Positions 1 to 8,363 of a stretch of DNA of 64,000 nt are shown here, piece by piece. The notes under the pieces were generated by a model. It saw only the letters and a list, made by a program, of their open reading frames with translations. It searched no databases and was not told where the DNA came from. The stretch's first letter is position 1, and every line of letters begins with the position of its first letter. Origin of the DNA: Hyphomonadaceae bacterium UBA7672 (GTDB lineage: Bacteria; Pseudomonadota; Alphaproteobacteria; Caulobacterales; Hyphomonadaceae); contig DLHI01000022.1 in the NCBI GenBank assembly GCA_002483135.1, positions 1 to 64,000 of the forward strand, written 5' to 3'. Made by a program: the position numbers and the translations under genes.

Positions 1-283
1 GGTCCCTATCTGCCGTGGGTGTTGGAGACTTGAGAGGATTTGCCCCTAGTACGAGAGGACCGGGGTGAACGTACCTCTGGTGGACCTGTCGTGGCGCCAG
101 CCGCGTAGCAGGGTAGCTATGTACGGACAAGATAACCGCTGAAAGCATCTAAGCGGGAAACTTACCTCAAAACCAGGTCTCCCTGAGAGCCGTGATAGAC
201 CATCACGTCGATAGGCCAGGTGTGGAAGATCCGTGAGGATTGCAGCTTACTGGTACTAATTGCTCGATAGGCTTGAGCACTCT
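1..283 (+). rRNA. rrl: 23S ribosomal RNA, 3' end (partial)
   Basis: The window opens inside the last domain of 23S rRNA. The sarcin-ricin loop core (AGTACGAGAGGACC, about 49-62) and the terminal helix near GCTCGATAGGCTTGAG are readable. The 5' part lies outside the window. The exact 3' end is uncertain by a few bases. 5S rRNA and tRNA-fMet follow in the usual bacterial rrn order. Confidence 0.97.
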
Positions 284-413
284 CTTAACCCATACGTGGC
301 GACGAGCATGTCGCCTTAAAGTTCTACGCTAGATAACCATCAGTGATCTGGCGTCGGACATGAATGTTCTGACGATCAAAGTTAGACGATAAGTTGTTGT
401 GCATTTGGCTTTG

Positions 414-534
414 CTGACCTGGTGGTTCTGGCGGGGGTTCCCCACCCGATCCCATTCCGAACTCGGTCGTTAAGTCCCCCAGCGCCGATGGTACTGTGTC
501 TTAAGGCACGGGAGAGTAGGTCGCTGCCAGGTCT
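414..534 (+). rRNA. rrf: 5S ribosomal RNA
   Basis: The sequence begins TGACCTGGTGG and closes CGCTGCCAGGTC, giving the terminal helix of 5S rRNA. The conserved CCGATCCCATTCCGAACTCGG block sits in the middle. GCATTTGGCT (401-410) and AGCCAAATGC (539-548) are perfectly complementary and flank the gene, forming the processing stem of the precursor. Ends are accurate to a few bases. Confidence 0.95.
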
Positions 535-585
535 GCCAAGCCAAATGCAACAGCCGCTCATTTCGAGCGGGGCCTCTCTCACGAT

Positions 586-608
586 TTCGCCTCCGTCCCG
601 GAGGCGAA
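586..608. other. hairpin downstream of 5S rRNA
   Basis: TTCGCCTCCG and CGGAGGCGAA form a perfect 10-bp stem with a 3-base loop. No T tract follows, so this may be a processing or pausing structure between 5S and tRNA-fMet rather than a terminator. A weaker hairpin (CCGCT/AGCGG) lies at 553-569. The 535-738 stretch holds no gene. Confidence 0.5.
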
Positions 609-738
609 TGCGCGGCTCGGCCGGTTGTGTGGACTTTGTCCATTCGGCCGGATAGGGCCGCGAAGTCGTTTCTGGAGCTTGCTCCAGTTGCGGCACGGGA
701 TCCGCCCGGCGTATCGGACGCTGGCGGAAAATCGGTGA

Positions 739-815
<77 letters not shown>

Positions 816-825
816 AAACGAAGAG

Positions 826-855
826 CAGCCCCGCGAGCAATCGCGGGGCTGTTTT
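826..855 (+). terminator. rho-independent terminator of the rRNA operon
   Basis: CAGCCCCGCGA and TCGCGGGGCTG form a perfect 11-bp stem around a GCAA tetraloop, followed by TTTT and a T-rich tail. It sits 10 bases after tRNA-fMet and 33 bases before the pirin start. Confidence 0.9.
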
Positions 856-887
856 CGTTTGGGCGTCTCGCGCACTATCTTCCGCGC

Positions 888-1748
888 ATGACCCTCAAAG
901 CCATCCGCGCGCTCCACGCCTCCCATCGCGACGACATCGGGGATCTCGTCACGCGCCGGCCCGTGCCTGGTCCGCGCGTGCAACAGGTCGATCCATTTCT
1001 TTTCCTCAATCACCACGGGCCGCAGGTCTATCCGCGCAACAATCGCGGCCTGCCGTTTGGTCCGCATCCACATCGCGGCTTCGAGACGGTGACGTTCATC
1101 CTCGAGGGCGAACTCATGCATCGCGACTCGGCAGGATATGAAAGCGTCATCCGCGCTGGCGGCGTGCAGTGGATGACGGCCGGCTCCGGCCTCGTCCACG
1201 CCGAACTCTCGCCCGAAGATTTCAAGCGCAATGGCGGCCCGCTCGAAATCCTGCAGCTGTGGGTGAACCTGCCGGCCCGCCTCAAATTCGTGGCCCCGCG
1301 CTATCAGGGCCTGCAGGCCGACGCGATCCCGCAGCTCGAAATCGCCGATGATCTTGCGCGCATGGCGCTCATCGCCGGCGAATGGGATGGAGCCAAGGGG
1401 CCCGTTGAGTCCATCACCGGCAATTTCATGTCCACCATCGAAGCCTCGCCCGGCGGGCGCATCGACGTGGGCGGCCTCGCCGCCCGCAACGTGTTTCTCT
1501 ATGTCGTGTCAGGGCAGGTGCGCGTGAACGGACGGGAAGTCGCGCAACACACGCTCGTGGAACTGGACCTTGCCGGCGATCGCATCGAGATCGAAGCACA
1601 AACGCCTGCGCGCTTCCTCTTCGGCCACGGCGCCCCCATCAACGAGCCTGTCATCGCCCACGGCCCCTTCGTGATGAACACCGTCGACGAAATCCGCCAG
1701 GCAATTGTCGACTACCAGGCCGGCAAGTTCGGGTTTGTGGCCGGGTAG
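888..1748 (+). CDS. pirin family protein
   Basis: A 286-residue bicupin of the pirin family (Pirin plus Pirin_C domains). The metal-binding set of the N-terminal cupin is visible: H60 and H62 in GPHPHRGFET, then H104 and E106 in SGLVHAELSP. Family members bind Fe(II) or another divalent metal. Some act as quercetin dioxygenases and others as redox-sensitive regulators, and the sequence does not say which applies here. Length is normal. The ATG start follows the rRNA terminator closely, so the gene must have its own promoter in the 856-887 gap or within the terminator region. It stands alone; the next gene starts 103 bases later with its own Shine-Dalgarno. Confidence 0.9.
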   Translation: MTLKAIRALHASHRDDIGDLVTRRPVPGPRVQQVDPFLFLNHHGPQVYPRNNRGLPFGPHPHRGFETVTFILEGELMHRDSAGYESVIRAGGVQWMTAGSGLVHAELSPEDFKRNGGPLEILQLWVNLPARLKFVAPRYQGLQADAIPQLEIADDLARMALIAGEWDGAKGPVESITGNFMSTIEASPGGRIDVGGLAARNVFLYVVSGQVRVNGREVAQHTLVELDLAGDRIEIEAQTPARFLFGHGAPINEPVIAHGPFVMNTVDEIRQAIVDYQAGKFGFVAG

Positions 1749-1851
1749 GCCAGCCAACCCCTCTCCACCTCGTGACGCAACACCACACCTGAGAGCACTT
1801 CTCACCTAGCGCGACCCCCGTTACAGTGTCTCACTTAAAGGGGAGTCACGC

Positions 1852-2268
1852 GTGCTGATCTGGATGCGGCGCATGGGAGCAAGGCTGGGCGCAATCGCGC
1901 TCCTGGCTCTTTGCATGCGCGCCATCCTGCCGGCTGGCTACATGCTGGCCGAGGCCGACACCGGCGGCGGTCGCTATGTCACCATGCAGATTTGCGATGG
2001 CCACGCCAGCGCGCCGACCCTTCTTGATCTCGACACCGGCGAACAGATTCTGCTCGATGATCTACCGAAGAAGGTAAAGGACGACACGTCGAAGACGCCC
2101 TGCGTCTTCGCTGCGCCTTCCGCCCTCATCCAGCCGCACACCGTCGCCGAACCCATCGAATTCCTCGCTGAAACCGGCATCGATTTTGTCATCGTCGCGG
2201 ATCTGCGTCCCGGTCGCGGCATCCCCGCGCCGCCGCCGCCGTCCACCGGGCCTCCCTCCCTGATCTGA
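1852..2268 (+). CDS. DUF2946-like small membrane/secreted protein
   Basis: 138 residues from a GTG start with a good Shine-Dalgarno (AAAGGGGAG at 1838-1846). The N-terminus is a hydrophobic segment (about 8-30) containing the LPAGYM motif typical of DUF2946. Two cysteines follow (in QICDGH and TPCVF), and the C-terminus is a proline run. DUF2946 genes commonly sit beside copper-related TonB receptors; here a TonB receptor starts 64 bases downstream on the same strand, followed by a PepSY protein. A role in metal handling at the envelope is inferred from this context only. The biochemical function of the family is not established. Confidence 0.7.
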   Translation: MLIWMRRMGARLGAIALLALCMRAILPAGYMLAEADTGGGRYVTMQICDGHASAPTLLDLDTGEQILLDDLPKKVKDDTSKTPCVFAAPSALIQPHTVAEPIEFLAETGIDFVIVADLRPGRGIPAPPPPSTGPPSLI

Positions 2269-2332
2269 TCTGCCTCGCCGCGCGCAACGCGATTGCGTGC
2301 GTTCTGCTGACTGAATCAGGACAAGTGTAACA

Positions 2333-4426
2333 ATGCATTCGTATACTCTGCGCGCGGCCGTTTCGGCGCCTGCGCTTCTCGTCGCCCTCGCGTTCTGCGC
2401 GCCCGCCTTCGCCCAGTCCGGCCCATCCGACGAACCGAAAAAGGATCGCGACACCGTCATCGTCACGGCCAAGGCCGATCCCGAAGATCCTCCCGTCGTC
2501 GCCGAAGCGCGCGAGCGCCTGTCGGAAACCCCCGGCGCCGTCGCCATTGTTTCGAGCGAAAGCTACAAGGGCCGCCAGGCTACCGGCTTGACTGACATCC
2601 TGCGCGATGTGCCCGGCGTCTACGTCCAGAAGAAGTGGGGCGGCGACACGCGCCTCTCCATCCGCGGCTCGGGCATCGGCAACGCCAACCACCTGCGCGG
2701 CACGCTGCTGGCCCAGGACGGCATCCCGCTGAACGAGGCCGACGGCTATGGCGACACGCAGATGGTCGATCCGTTCCTCGCCCGCTACACCGAGGTCTAC
2801 AAGGGCGGCAACGCGCTGCGCTATGGCGGCGCGCTGCTCGGCGGCGCGATCAACATGATCACGCCCACCGGCAAGACGGCGCCCGAGCAGGGCGTCCTGC
2901 GCCTCGAAGGCGGCGACCACGGAACAGCCCGCGCCCACGCCAGCCTCGGCGGCCAGTTCGGCGGCTGGGACGCCTTCGGCGCAGTCTCGGGCTACAAGAC
3001 CAATGGCTGGCGCCAGCAGAGCGAAGGCGAATGGCAGTTCGCGTCAGGCAATCTCGGCTACACCTTCGGCGACGATCAGGAAGTTCGCGCCTACGTCTCG
3101 GGCGGATACATCCACCAGCAGATCCCCGGGTCTGTCTCGCTGGCCCAGGCGCAGAGCACGCCGGAGTTGGCAAACCCGGGCAATATCGGGAATGGCGTAG
3201 GCGCTGGAAACTATCAGCGCGATCAATCCGTCCAACGCGCAGCGCTTCAGACCCGCTGGCGCTTCGACGCCAGCACCGTGTTCGAAGGCGGCGTTTACGC
3301 GACACACAAGGAACTGGATCACCCGATCTTCCGGGTCATCCATCAGGAGAGTGAGAACTGGGGTGTCTTTGGACGCATCGACTGGGCGGGCCAAGTCATG
3401 GGTATGGATGCGGACCTGTTCTACGGCTTGTCCTACAGGTCAGGCGAGAATGATGCAAAACAGTGGGACAACCTGAATGGCTCTCGCGGTCCGCTAAGGG
3501 ATCAGAGCTATCAGGACGCAACCGGCCTCGACGTGTTTGCCGAGGGCAGGCTGTGGATCATGGATGGCTTCGCCCTCGTCGCCGGCGGCTCCTACGGCCG
3601 CGCCGAACGCGACTATCGCTCCATCCCGCCCAGCGCCACCGTCGTCACCGACAGCGAAACCTATGACTGGTTCGCCCCGCGCGTCGGCTTCGTCTGGCAG
3701 AACCCCGACGGCATGCAGATCTATGGCAACGTCACGCGCTCGGTCGAACCGCCGAACTTCGGCGGCCTCGCGCCCACCACCGGCGGCTTCCAGCCGCTGA
3801 AGGAACAGGACGCCGTCACTGCCGAGATCGGTACACGCGGCCGCTCGAACAATTTCGTCTGGGACGTCGCCCTCTACCGCGCCGAGATCGACAACGAACT
3901 GCTCACCTTCTCGGTCGACCCGGGCCTTGGCATCCCCGCCGCCACGTTCAACGCGCTCAACGGCACGATGCACCAGGGCCTCGAAGCCGGCCTCGACTGG
4001 AACATCATGGACGGCCTGCGCCTGCGCCAGACCTACATGTGGTCCGATTTCCGCTTCACGGGCGACCCGCAATACGGCGACAACTCGCTGCCCATCGTCC
4101 CCGAGCACTTCTACCGGGCCGAACTGCGCGGCAGCGTGGGTGATTTCTGGATCGCGCCCTCGATCGAATGGTCGATGTCGGATGCCTGGACCGACTACGC
4201 CAACACGTTCGAAGCCGGCTCCTACGCCATCTTCAATCTCAATCTCGGCTACGAGTTCGAGAACGGCCCGATGGTGTTCGTCGATGTGCGCAACATCCTC
4301 GACGAGAAGTACATCTCCAACTTCACCCCCGTGGTGAACTGGAGCACGGCGACCACCGCCCAGCGCAACATCTTCTTCCCGGGTGACACCCGCTCGCTCT
4401 ACGCGGGCGTAGCGTTCACCTTCTAG
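2333..4426 (+). CDS. TonB-dependent outer-membrane receptor
   Basis: 697 residues. A cleavable signal peptide ends near AFA-QS (residues 1-28). A TonB-box-like DTVIVTA follows at 40-46, then a plug domain (roughly 60-175) with the usual RLSIRGSGIGN block, and a 22-strand-type barrel to the end. The last residue is Phe (VAFTF), as expected for BAM-dependent insertion. The ATG has an AGGA Shine-Dalgarno. It probably imports a metal-siderophore or metal complex using TonB-ExbBD energy. The following PepSY gene starts 12 bases after the stop, so the two are likely co-transcribed. The ligand cannot be read from sequence; the DUF2946 and His-rich PepSY neighbours hint at copper, while iron-siderophore is the alternative. 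Confidence 0.9.
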   Translation: MHSYTLRAAVSAPALLVALAFCAPAFAQSGPSDEPKKDRDTVIVTAKADPEDPPVVAEARERLSETPGAVAIVSSESYKGRQATGLTDILRDVPGVYVQKKWGGDTRLSIRGSGIGNANHLRGTLLAQDGIPLNEADGYGDTQMVDPFLARYTEVYKGGNALRYGGALLGGAINMITPTGKTAPEQGVLRLEGGDHGTARAHASLGGQFGGWDAFGAVSGYKTNGWRQQSEGEWQFASGNLGYTFGDDQEVRAYVSGGYIHQQIPGSVSLAQAQSTPELANPGNIGNGVGAGNYQRDQSVQRAALQTRWRFDASTVFEGGVYATHKELDHPIFRVIHQESENWGVFGRIDWAGQVMGMDADLFYGLSYRSGENDAKQWDNLNGSRGPLRDQSYQDATGLDVFAEGRLWIMDGFALVAGGSYGRAERDYRSIPPSATVVTDSETYDWFAPRVGFVWQNPDGMQIYGNVTRSVEPPNFGGLAPTTGGFQPLKEQDAVTAEIGTRGRSNNFVWDVALYRAEIDNELLTFSVDPGLGIPAATFNALNGTMHQGLEAGLDWNIMDGLRLRQTYMWSDFRFTGDPQYGDNSLPIVPEHFYRAELRGSVGDFWIAPSIEWSMSDAWTDYANTFEAGSYAIFNLNLGYEFENGPMVFVDVRNILDEKYISNFTPVVNWSTATTAQRNIFFPGDTRSLYAGVAFTF

Positions 4427-4438
4427 GGGGGAGAGGAA

Positions 4439-5803
4439 ATGGCGCGCGCGATCGACCAACGCGAGACTGAAGGCCCCGAAACTGAGCGAAGGGGCAGGCT
4501 CTATCGCATGCTCTGGCGCTGGCACTTCTATGCCGGCCTCATCTGCATTCCGTTCGTCATCTGGCTGGCCGTTACAGGATCGATCTACCTGTTCCGTCCC
4601 CAGATCGATGCGTGGGTCGATCGCGACGTCGCCGTTCTCGAACGAAACGGAGATCCCGCGACACAACAGGAACTCGTCGCGGCGGCAACCGCCGCCGTGC
4701 CGGGCTCTACCTTCGCGGGGATCATGCTGCCCGAACAGCCAGACCAGGCGGCGCGCGTGGTGGTGTCCGACAAGGGCGCCCGCACGCGCGTCTACCTGCA
4801 TCCCGACACGGCTGCGATCCTCAAGACACAGGATGAAGGCTCCACCTGGGATCGCTGGATATTCAAGCTGCACGGCGAACTGATGATGGGCACGGCTGGC
4901 TCGCTGATGGTCGAACTCGCCGCCTCATGGGCGATCGTGATGATCCTCACCGGGCTTTATCTCTGGTGGCCGCGCAACGCGAAGGGTCTCGGCGGTGTGC
5001 TGTATCCGCGGCTGGGGCAGGGTCCGAAACGCTTCTGGCGCGACCTCCACGCCGTTGTCGGGATCTACGTATCGGCCTTCGCGCTCTTCCTTCTGGCCAG
5101 CGGCATGCCTTGGGCGCTGGTCTGGGGCAATGGTTTCAAGATGGCGCGCGAGGCCACCGGAACGGCCGCCATCTCGCAGGACTGGACTATCGGCCCAGTC
5201 AACGAACACGCTGGCCATGGTGATGCCGGCGCCAGCCACGATGGCATGATGGATCACTCCGCCCATGGCGGACTCACGCTCGACCGGGCCTATGCAATCG
5301 CGCTGGACCAGAAGCTCGCGCCTCCAGTCATCCTCACGCCGCCGACCAAGTCCTCGAACTACTGGCGCGCCAAGTCCAATGCGCAGAACCGGCCGGTGCA
5401 GCAGGAAGTCGTCCTTGATCCGATGACCGGAGACATCGTCAGCCGCCAGCAGTTCGGCGACAAGCACATCATCGACCAGGTCGTTGGGGTGATGATCGCC
5501 GCGCATGAGGGCCAGCTCTTCGCCCCGCTCAACCAGGTGCTTGGGGTACTCACCGCGCTTGGTCTCGTCACGCTGTGCGTCAGCGCTTTCGTCATGTGGC
5601 GACGTCGCGCGCCCGAGGGCGTCCTGGGAGCCCCGCCGCCCATCCCCGACGCACGCATTGGCTGGGGGCTCGCCGCGATCATCATCATCGCAGCCATCCT
5701 GCTTCCTGTGCTGGGAGCAAGTCTCCTCGCCATCGCCGTCCTCGAGCGTGGCGTGCTCAGGCGTTGGGCGGGGGCGCGGCGATGGCTGGGGCTGCCGGCC
5801 TGA
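4439..5803 (+). CDS. PepSY-associated transmembrane protein with His/Met-rich loop
   Basis: 454 residues with the PepSY_TM layout: TM1 at about 30-52 containing H29, a periplasmic domain, TM segments near 155-175 and 205-230, a long loop, then C-terminal TMs (about 360-385 and 415-440). Members near TonB receptors are thought to act as inner-membrane ferric-siderophore reductases or in metal handling, with intramembrane histidines binding haem. H145 and H204 are candidates here. The loop at about 256-277 carries five His and two Met within 22 residues, a likely metal-binding patch. It is probably co-transcribed with the upstream receptor. Substrate metal is unproven. Confidence 0.85.
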   Translation: MARAIDQRETEGPETERRGRLYRMLWRWHFYAGLICIPFVIWLAVTGSIYLFRPQIDAWVDRDVAVLERNGDPATQQELVAAATAAVPGSTFAGIMLPEQPDQAARVVVSDKGARTRVYLHPDTAAILKTQDEGSTWDRWIFKLHGELMMGTAGSLMVELAASWAIVMILTGLYLWWPRNAKGLGGVLYPRLGQGPKRFWRDLHAVVGIYVSAFALFLLASGMPWALVWGNGFKMAREATGTAAISQDWTIGPVNEHAGHGDAGASHDGMMDHSAHGGLTLDRAYAIALDQKLAPPVILTPPTKSSNYWRAKSNAQNRPVQQEVVLDPMTGDIVSRQQFGDKHIIDQVVGVMIAAHEGQLFAPLNQVLGVLTALGLVTLCVSAFVMWRRRAPEGVLGAPPPIPDARIGWGLAAIIIIAAILLPVLGASLLAIAVLERGVLRRWAGARRWLGLPA

Positions 5804-5872
5804 AGAGTTCCGATGTATGGAACCGGGCTTGCAGGGCGCACGTTGATCCACGTCTGCAACCTGGACCGCTGC

Positions 5873-6226
5873 ATGCCCTTCCACGTCATGATCGTCGAAG
5901 ACGAGCCGCTCATCGGCGCCGCTCTACAGATGTTCGTCGAGGATCTCGGCGGCACGGTCTCGGGTCCGCACATGACGCTGGATGAAGGGATGGCGACCGC
6001 CGGGAACGGTGCGCCGCTTCATTGCGCGCTGCTCGACTGCAATCTGGGCCGCGAGGCGTCCTGGCCGATCGCCGAGGCGCTGGCCGCGCGCGGCGTCCCC
6101 TTCGCCTTCACCAGCGGCAAGAGCGTGGACGACATCGACCCCCGCTTTGCGGACCGGCCGGTCTTTCCAAAGCCTGTGGACGAAACTCGCCTCAAAAACT
6201 GGATCGAAGCCCTGAAACCGGCCTGA
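5873..6226 (+). CDS. single-domain response regulator (CheY-like receiver)
   Basis: 117 residues from this ATG. All receiver landmarks sit at textbook spacing: acidic pair D10/E11 (IVEDE), phospho-acceptor D55 (LLDCN), T80 (FTSGK) and K100 (FPKP). No output domain follows. An in-frame ATG at 5813 with a better Shine-Dalgarno (GAAGAG) would add 20 residues that do not look like receiver sequence; I prefer the shorter form on domain grounds. No histidine kinase is in the window. The gene lies just after the PepSY gene and might be co-transcribed. Small receivers like this often act in phosphorelays or general stress signalling in alphaproteobacteria, but the partner is unknown. Confidence 0.8.
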   Translation: MPFHVMIVEDEPLIGAALQMFVEDLGGTVSGPHMTLDEGMATAGNGAPLHCALLDCNLGREASWPIAEALAARGVPFAFTSGKSVDDIDPRFADRPVFPKPVDETRLKNWIEALKPA

Positions 6227-6344
6227 TTGGCGGCTAGGCGACGGAAACCGTTCCGTTCCGGGTTAAACTGCGGTCGTGTCCGCTGCGTATGCTCACAAGG
6301 GACGTACGACTGGATTTTGGGGTTCCCCCCCTTGCGGCTGGGGG

Positions 6345-6365
6345 CATTATCGAATATCGATAATG
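6345..6365. promoter_or_regulatory. operator-like palindrome upstream of the ABC export operon
   Basis: CATTATCGA and TCGATAATG form a perfect 9-bp inverted repeat separated by ATA. It lies 53 bases upstream of the permease ATG in the only non-coding gap before the operon. Its size and symmetry fit a dimeric repressor site (TetR, PadR or ArsR type). No regulator gene is adjacent, so the binding protein cannot be named. Confidence 0.6.
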
Positions 6366-6417
6366 TGGGTGTCAGGGCCCCTCGAAAATTGAATTGGTCT
6401 CCGGAAGGGATCCGAGG

Positions 6418-7560
6418 ATGAGCCTTGCGCTCTCGACGCTGCTCTATGAGTGGCGCCGCTATCTGGCGGCAATTATCGCGCTGGCGCTCGCCGGCGTGCT
6501 GATGCTGGCGTTGGGCGCCATCTTCATCGGCATGATGCAGTCATTCACCGTGACCATCGACAAGTCGCGCGCCGAACTGATCGTGCTCTCGCCGCGCGCA
6601 CAGGCCAGCGGCGGCCCCGGCGGCGGCGCGGGCCCCTTGCCCAAGCGCATCGTGCCGCTGATCTACCGCCACCCCGACGTGATCGAGGTGCAGGACCTGC
6701 CCGACGATTTCGGCCGCTTCTTCGGTCCGGGCCAGCCTTCGCCCTCGATGGTCAACATCATGATCATCGACACATCGCCCAACGGCCTCACGCTTCCCGA
6801 TGATTTCACCGACGCGATGCGCCGCGCCATCGAGGAGCCCTACGCCGTCGGCATCGACGTCTCCGCCGCCAAGCAGCTTGGCGTGAAGCTTGGCGACCAG
6901 GCTACGCTCAATGGACGCACGGTGCGCGTCACGCTGATGATGGAGGGCTACGCCAACGCCCAGCTGCCCAGCGTGATCATGTCGCGCCAGACCCAGCGCC
7001 TGATGGGACGCGCCAACGATGAGCAGCTCGGCCTGCTGATGGTCCGCGTGAAGAACGACGGCACGCTGAAGGACATCGAACGCGTCCGCAACGAACTCAA
7101 CGCCATGTCCGACGGCCTGTATCGCGCCTGGACCAAGCCCGAACTCACGGCCTCCACCACCCGCGAGATGATGTCGGAAGGCTTCATCGTGATCCTGCTC
7201 ACCTTCCTCAGCTCGATCGGCTTCATCATCGGCGTGGTCATCACCTGGCAGACGCTGCGCGGCGCGATCCTCGCCAACATCAAGGAGTTCGCCAGCCTGC
7301 GCGCACTCGGCGTCTCCATCGGCCAGCTGCGCGGCGTCGTGATGGAGCTCTCGCTCTGGGTCGGCGTGCTCGGCGTCGCTGCAGCGGGCCTGCTGATGAT
7401 CGGCATCGCGGCGCTCGCCAGATCGGTCAACCTGCCGATGGGCTTCGAGATCGGATCGCTGGTTCAGACCGGCATCCTGCTTCTGTTGATTTCCATCGGG
7501 TCGGGCGCGCTCACCCTTGGCGCCCTCAAGAAGGGCGAACCGGCGGATCTGCTCAAATGA
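6418..7560 (+). CDS. ABC transporter permease, FtsX/MacB/DevC-like
   Basis: 380 residues from the ATG preceded by GGAAGGGA; a TTG 24 bases upstream is a less likely start. One N-terminal TM helix (about 17-42), a large periplasmic domain (about 45-255), then three C-terminal TM helices ending near residue 370. That is the type VII (mechanotransmission) ABC fold of MacB, LolE and DevC. Together with the downstream ATPase and lipoprotein-type HlyD adaptor it matches DevABC/MacAB-like tripartite exporters, which move glycolipids, lipoproteins or small molecules across the envelope. The stop overlaps the ATPase start by 4 bases, so translation is coupled. A palindromic operator candidate sits upstream. 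Confidence 0.88.
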   Translation: MSLALSTLLYEWRRYLAAIIALALAGVLMLALGAIFIGMMQSFTVTIDKSRAELIVLSPRAQASGGPGGGAGPLPKRIVPLIYRHPDVIEVQDLPDDFGRFFGPGQPSPSMVNIMIIDTSPNGLTLPDDFTDAMRRAIEEPYAVGIDVSAAKQLGVKLGDQATLNGRTVRVTLMMEGYANAQLPSVIMSRQTQRLMGRANDEQLGLLMVRVKNDGTLKDIERVRNELNAMSDGLYRAWTKPELTASTTREMMSEGFIVILLTFLSSIGFIIGVVITWQTLRGAILANIKEFASLRALGVSIGQLRGVVMELSLWVGVLGVAAAGLLMIGIAALARSVNLPMGFEIGSLVQTGILLLLISIGSGALTLGALKKGEPADLLK

Positions 7561-8345
7561 TGAACCCGCTCCGCAAAAAGAAGCTCGAGATAGTCGACGA
7601 ACCCACGCCGGCCCCGCGTCCGGAAGAGGCCGGCAAGCGCTACGCTATCGAAGCGCGCGGCATCAAGAAGAGCTTCAAGGCCGGCCAGCTGATGGTCGAC
7701 GTTCTGAAGGGCATCGACCTCCTGATCGAACCCGGCGAGATCGTGCTCGTCATGGGCCCGTCCGGCTCTGGCAAGTCCACGCTACTCGCCGCCGTCTCGG
7801 GCCTGATGAAGCCTGACGCCGGCAGCGTCATCGCCCTCGATACCAACATCTGGAAGATGACGCGCCGCAAGATCGACCGCTTCCGGCTCGCCAATTGCGG
7901 CTTCATCTTCCAGGGCTTCAACCTGTTCCCAGCGCTCACCGCGAGCCAGCAGGTACAGATCATCCTGAAGTTCATGAAGAAGAAGAAGTCGGAGCGCAAA
8001 GCTCTCGCCGAGGCCGCGCTCAACGACGTCAATCTCGGCCACCGCCTCGGCAACCGGCCCGACCGTATGTCCGGCGGCGAGAAGCAGCGCGTCGCCATCG
8101 CCCGCGCGCTCGCCAAGAAGCCCAAGCTGATCTTCGCCGACGAGCCCACCTCGGCGCTCGATGGCGAGAACGGCAATGTCGTCATGACGCTGCTGCGCAA
8201 GTGCGCGAAGGAGCAGGGCGCAACCGTGCTCTGCGTCACGCACGACGCGCGCCTCGCCACCTTCGCCGATCGCATTATCACCATTGAAGACGGCCGGATC
8301 ACGTCGACCAACGCCGATCCCGCCATCTTCGCACACCATCACTGA
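7557..8345 (+). CDS. ABC transporter ATP-binding protein (LolD/MacB/DevA type)
   Basis: 262 residues, starting at ATGATG overlapping the permease stop. All nucleotide-binding motifs are intact: Walker A GPSGSGKST (67-75), Q-loop Q119, signature MSGGEKQR (171-178), Walker B FADEPTSALD with D195/E196, and H-loop H229. A ~28-residue basic/proline N-terminal tail precedes the domain. It should energise the FtsX-type permease encoded just upstream. The adaptor gene follows 18 bases after the stop, completing an ATPase-permease-adaptor operon. No outer-membrane TolC-like gene is nearby, so a TolC encoded elsewhere would be needed. Confidence 0.93.
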   Translation: MMNPLRKKKLEIVDEPTPAPRPEEAGKRYAIEARGIKKSFKAGQLMVDVLKGIDLLIEPGEIVLVMGPSGSGKSTLLAAVSGLMKPDAGSVIALDTNIWKMTRRKIDRFRLANCGFIFQGFNLFPALTASQQVQIILKFMKKKKSERKALAEAALNDVNLGHRLGNRPDRMSGGEKQRVAIARALAKKPKLIFADEPTSALDGENGNVVMTLLRKCAKEQGATVLCVTHDARLATFADRIITIEDGRITSTNADPAIFAHHH

Positions 8346-8363
8346 GAGAACGGACAAACCGTC

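Noticed and set aside
3494..4873. Long minus-strand frame opposite the TonB receptor and PepSY genes
   Set aside because: It is antisense to two well-supported genes, has no recognisable domain, and shows shadow composition.
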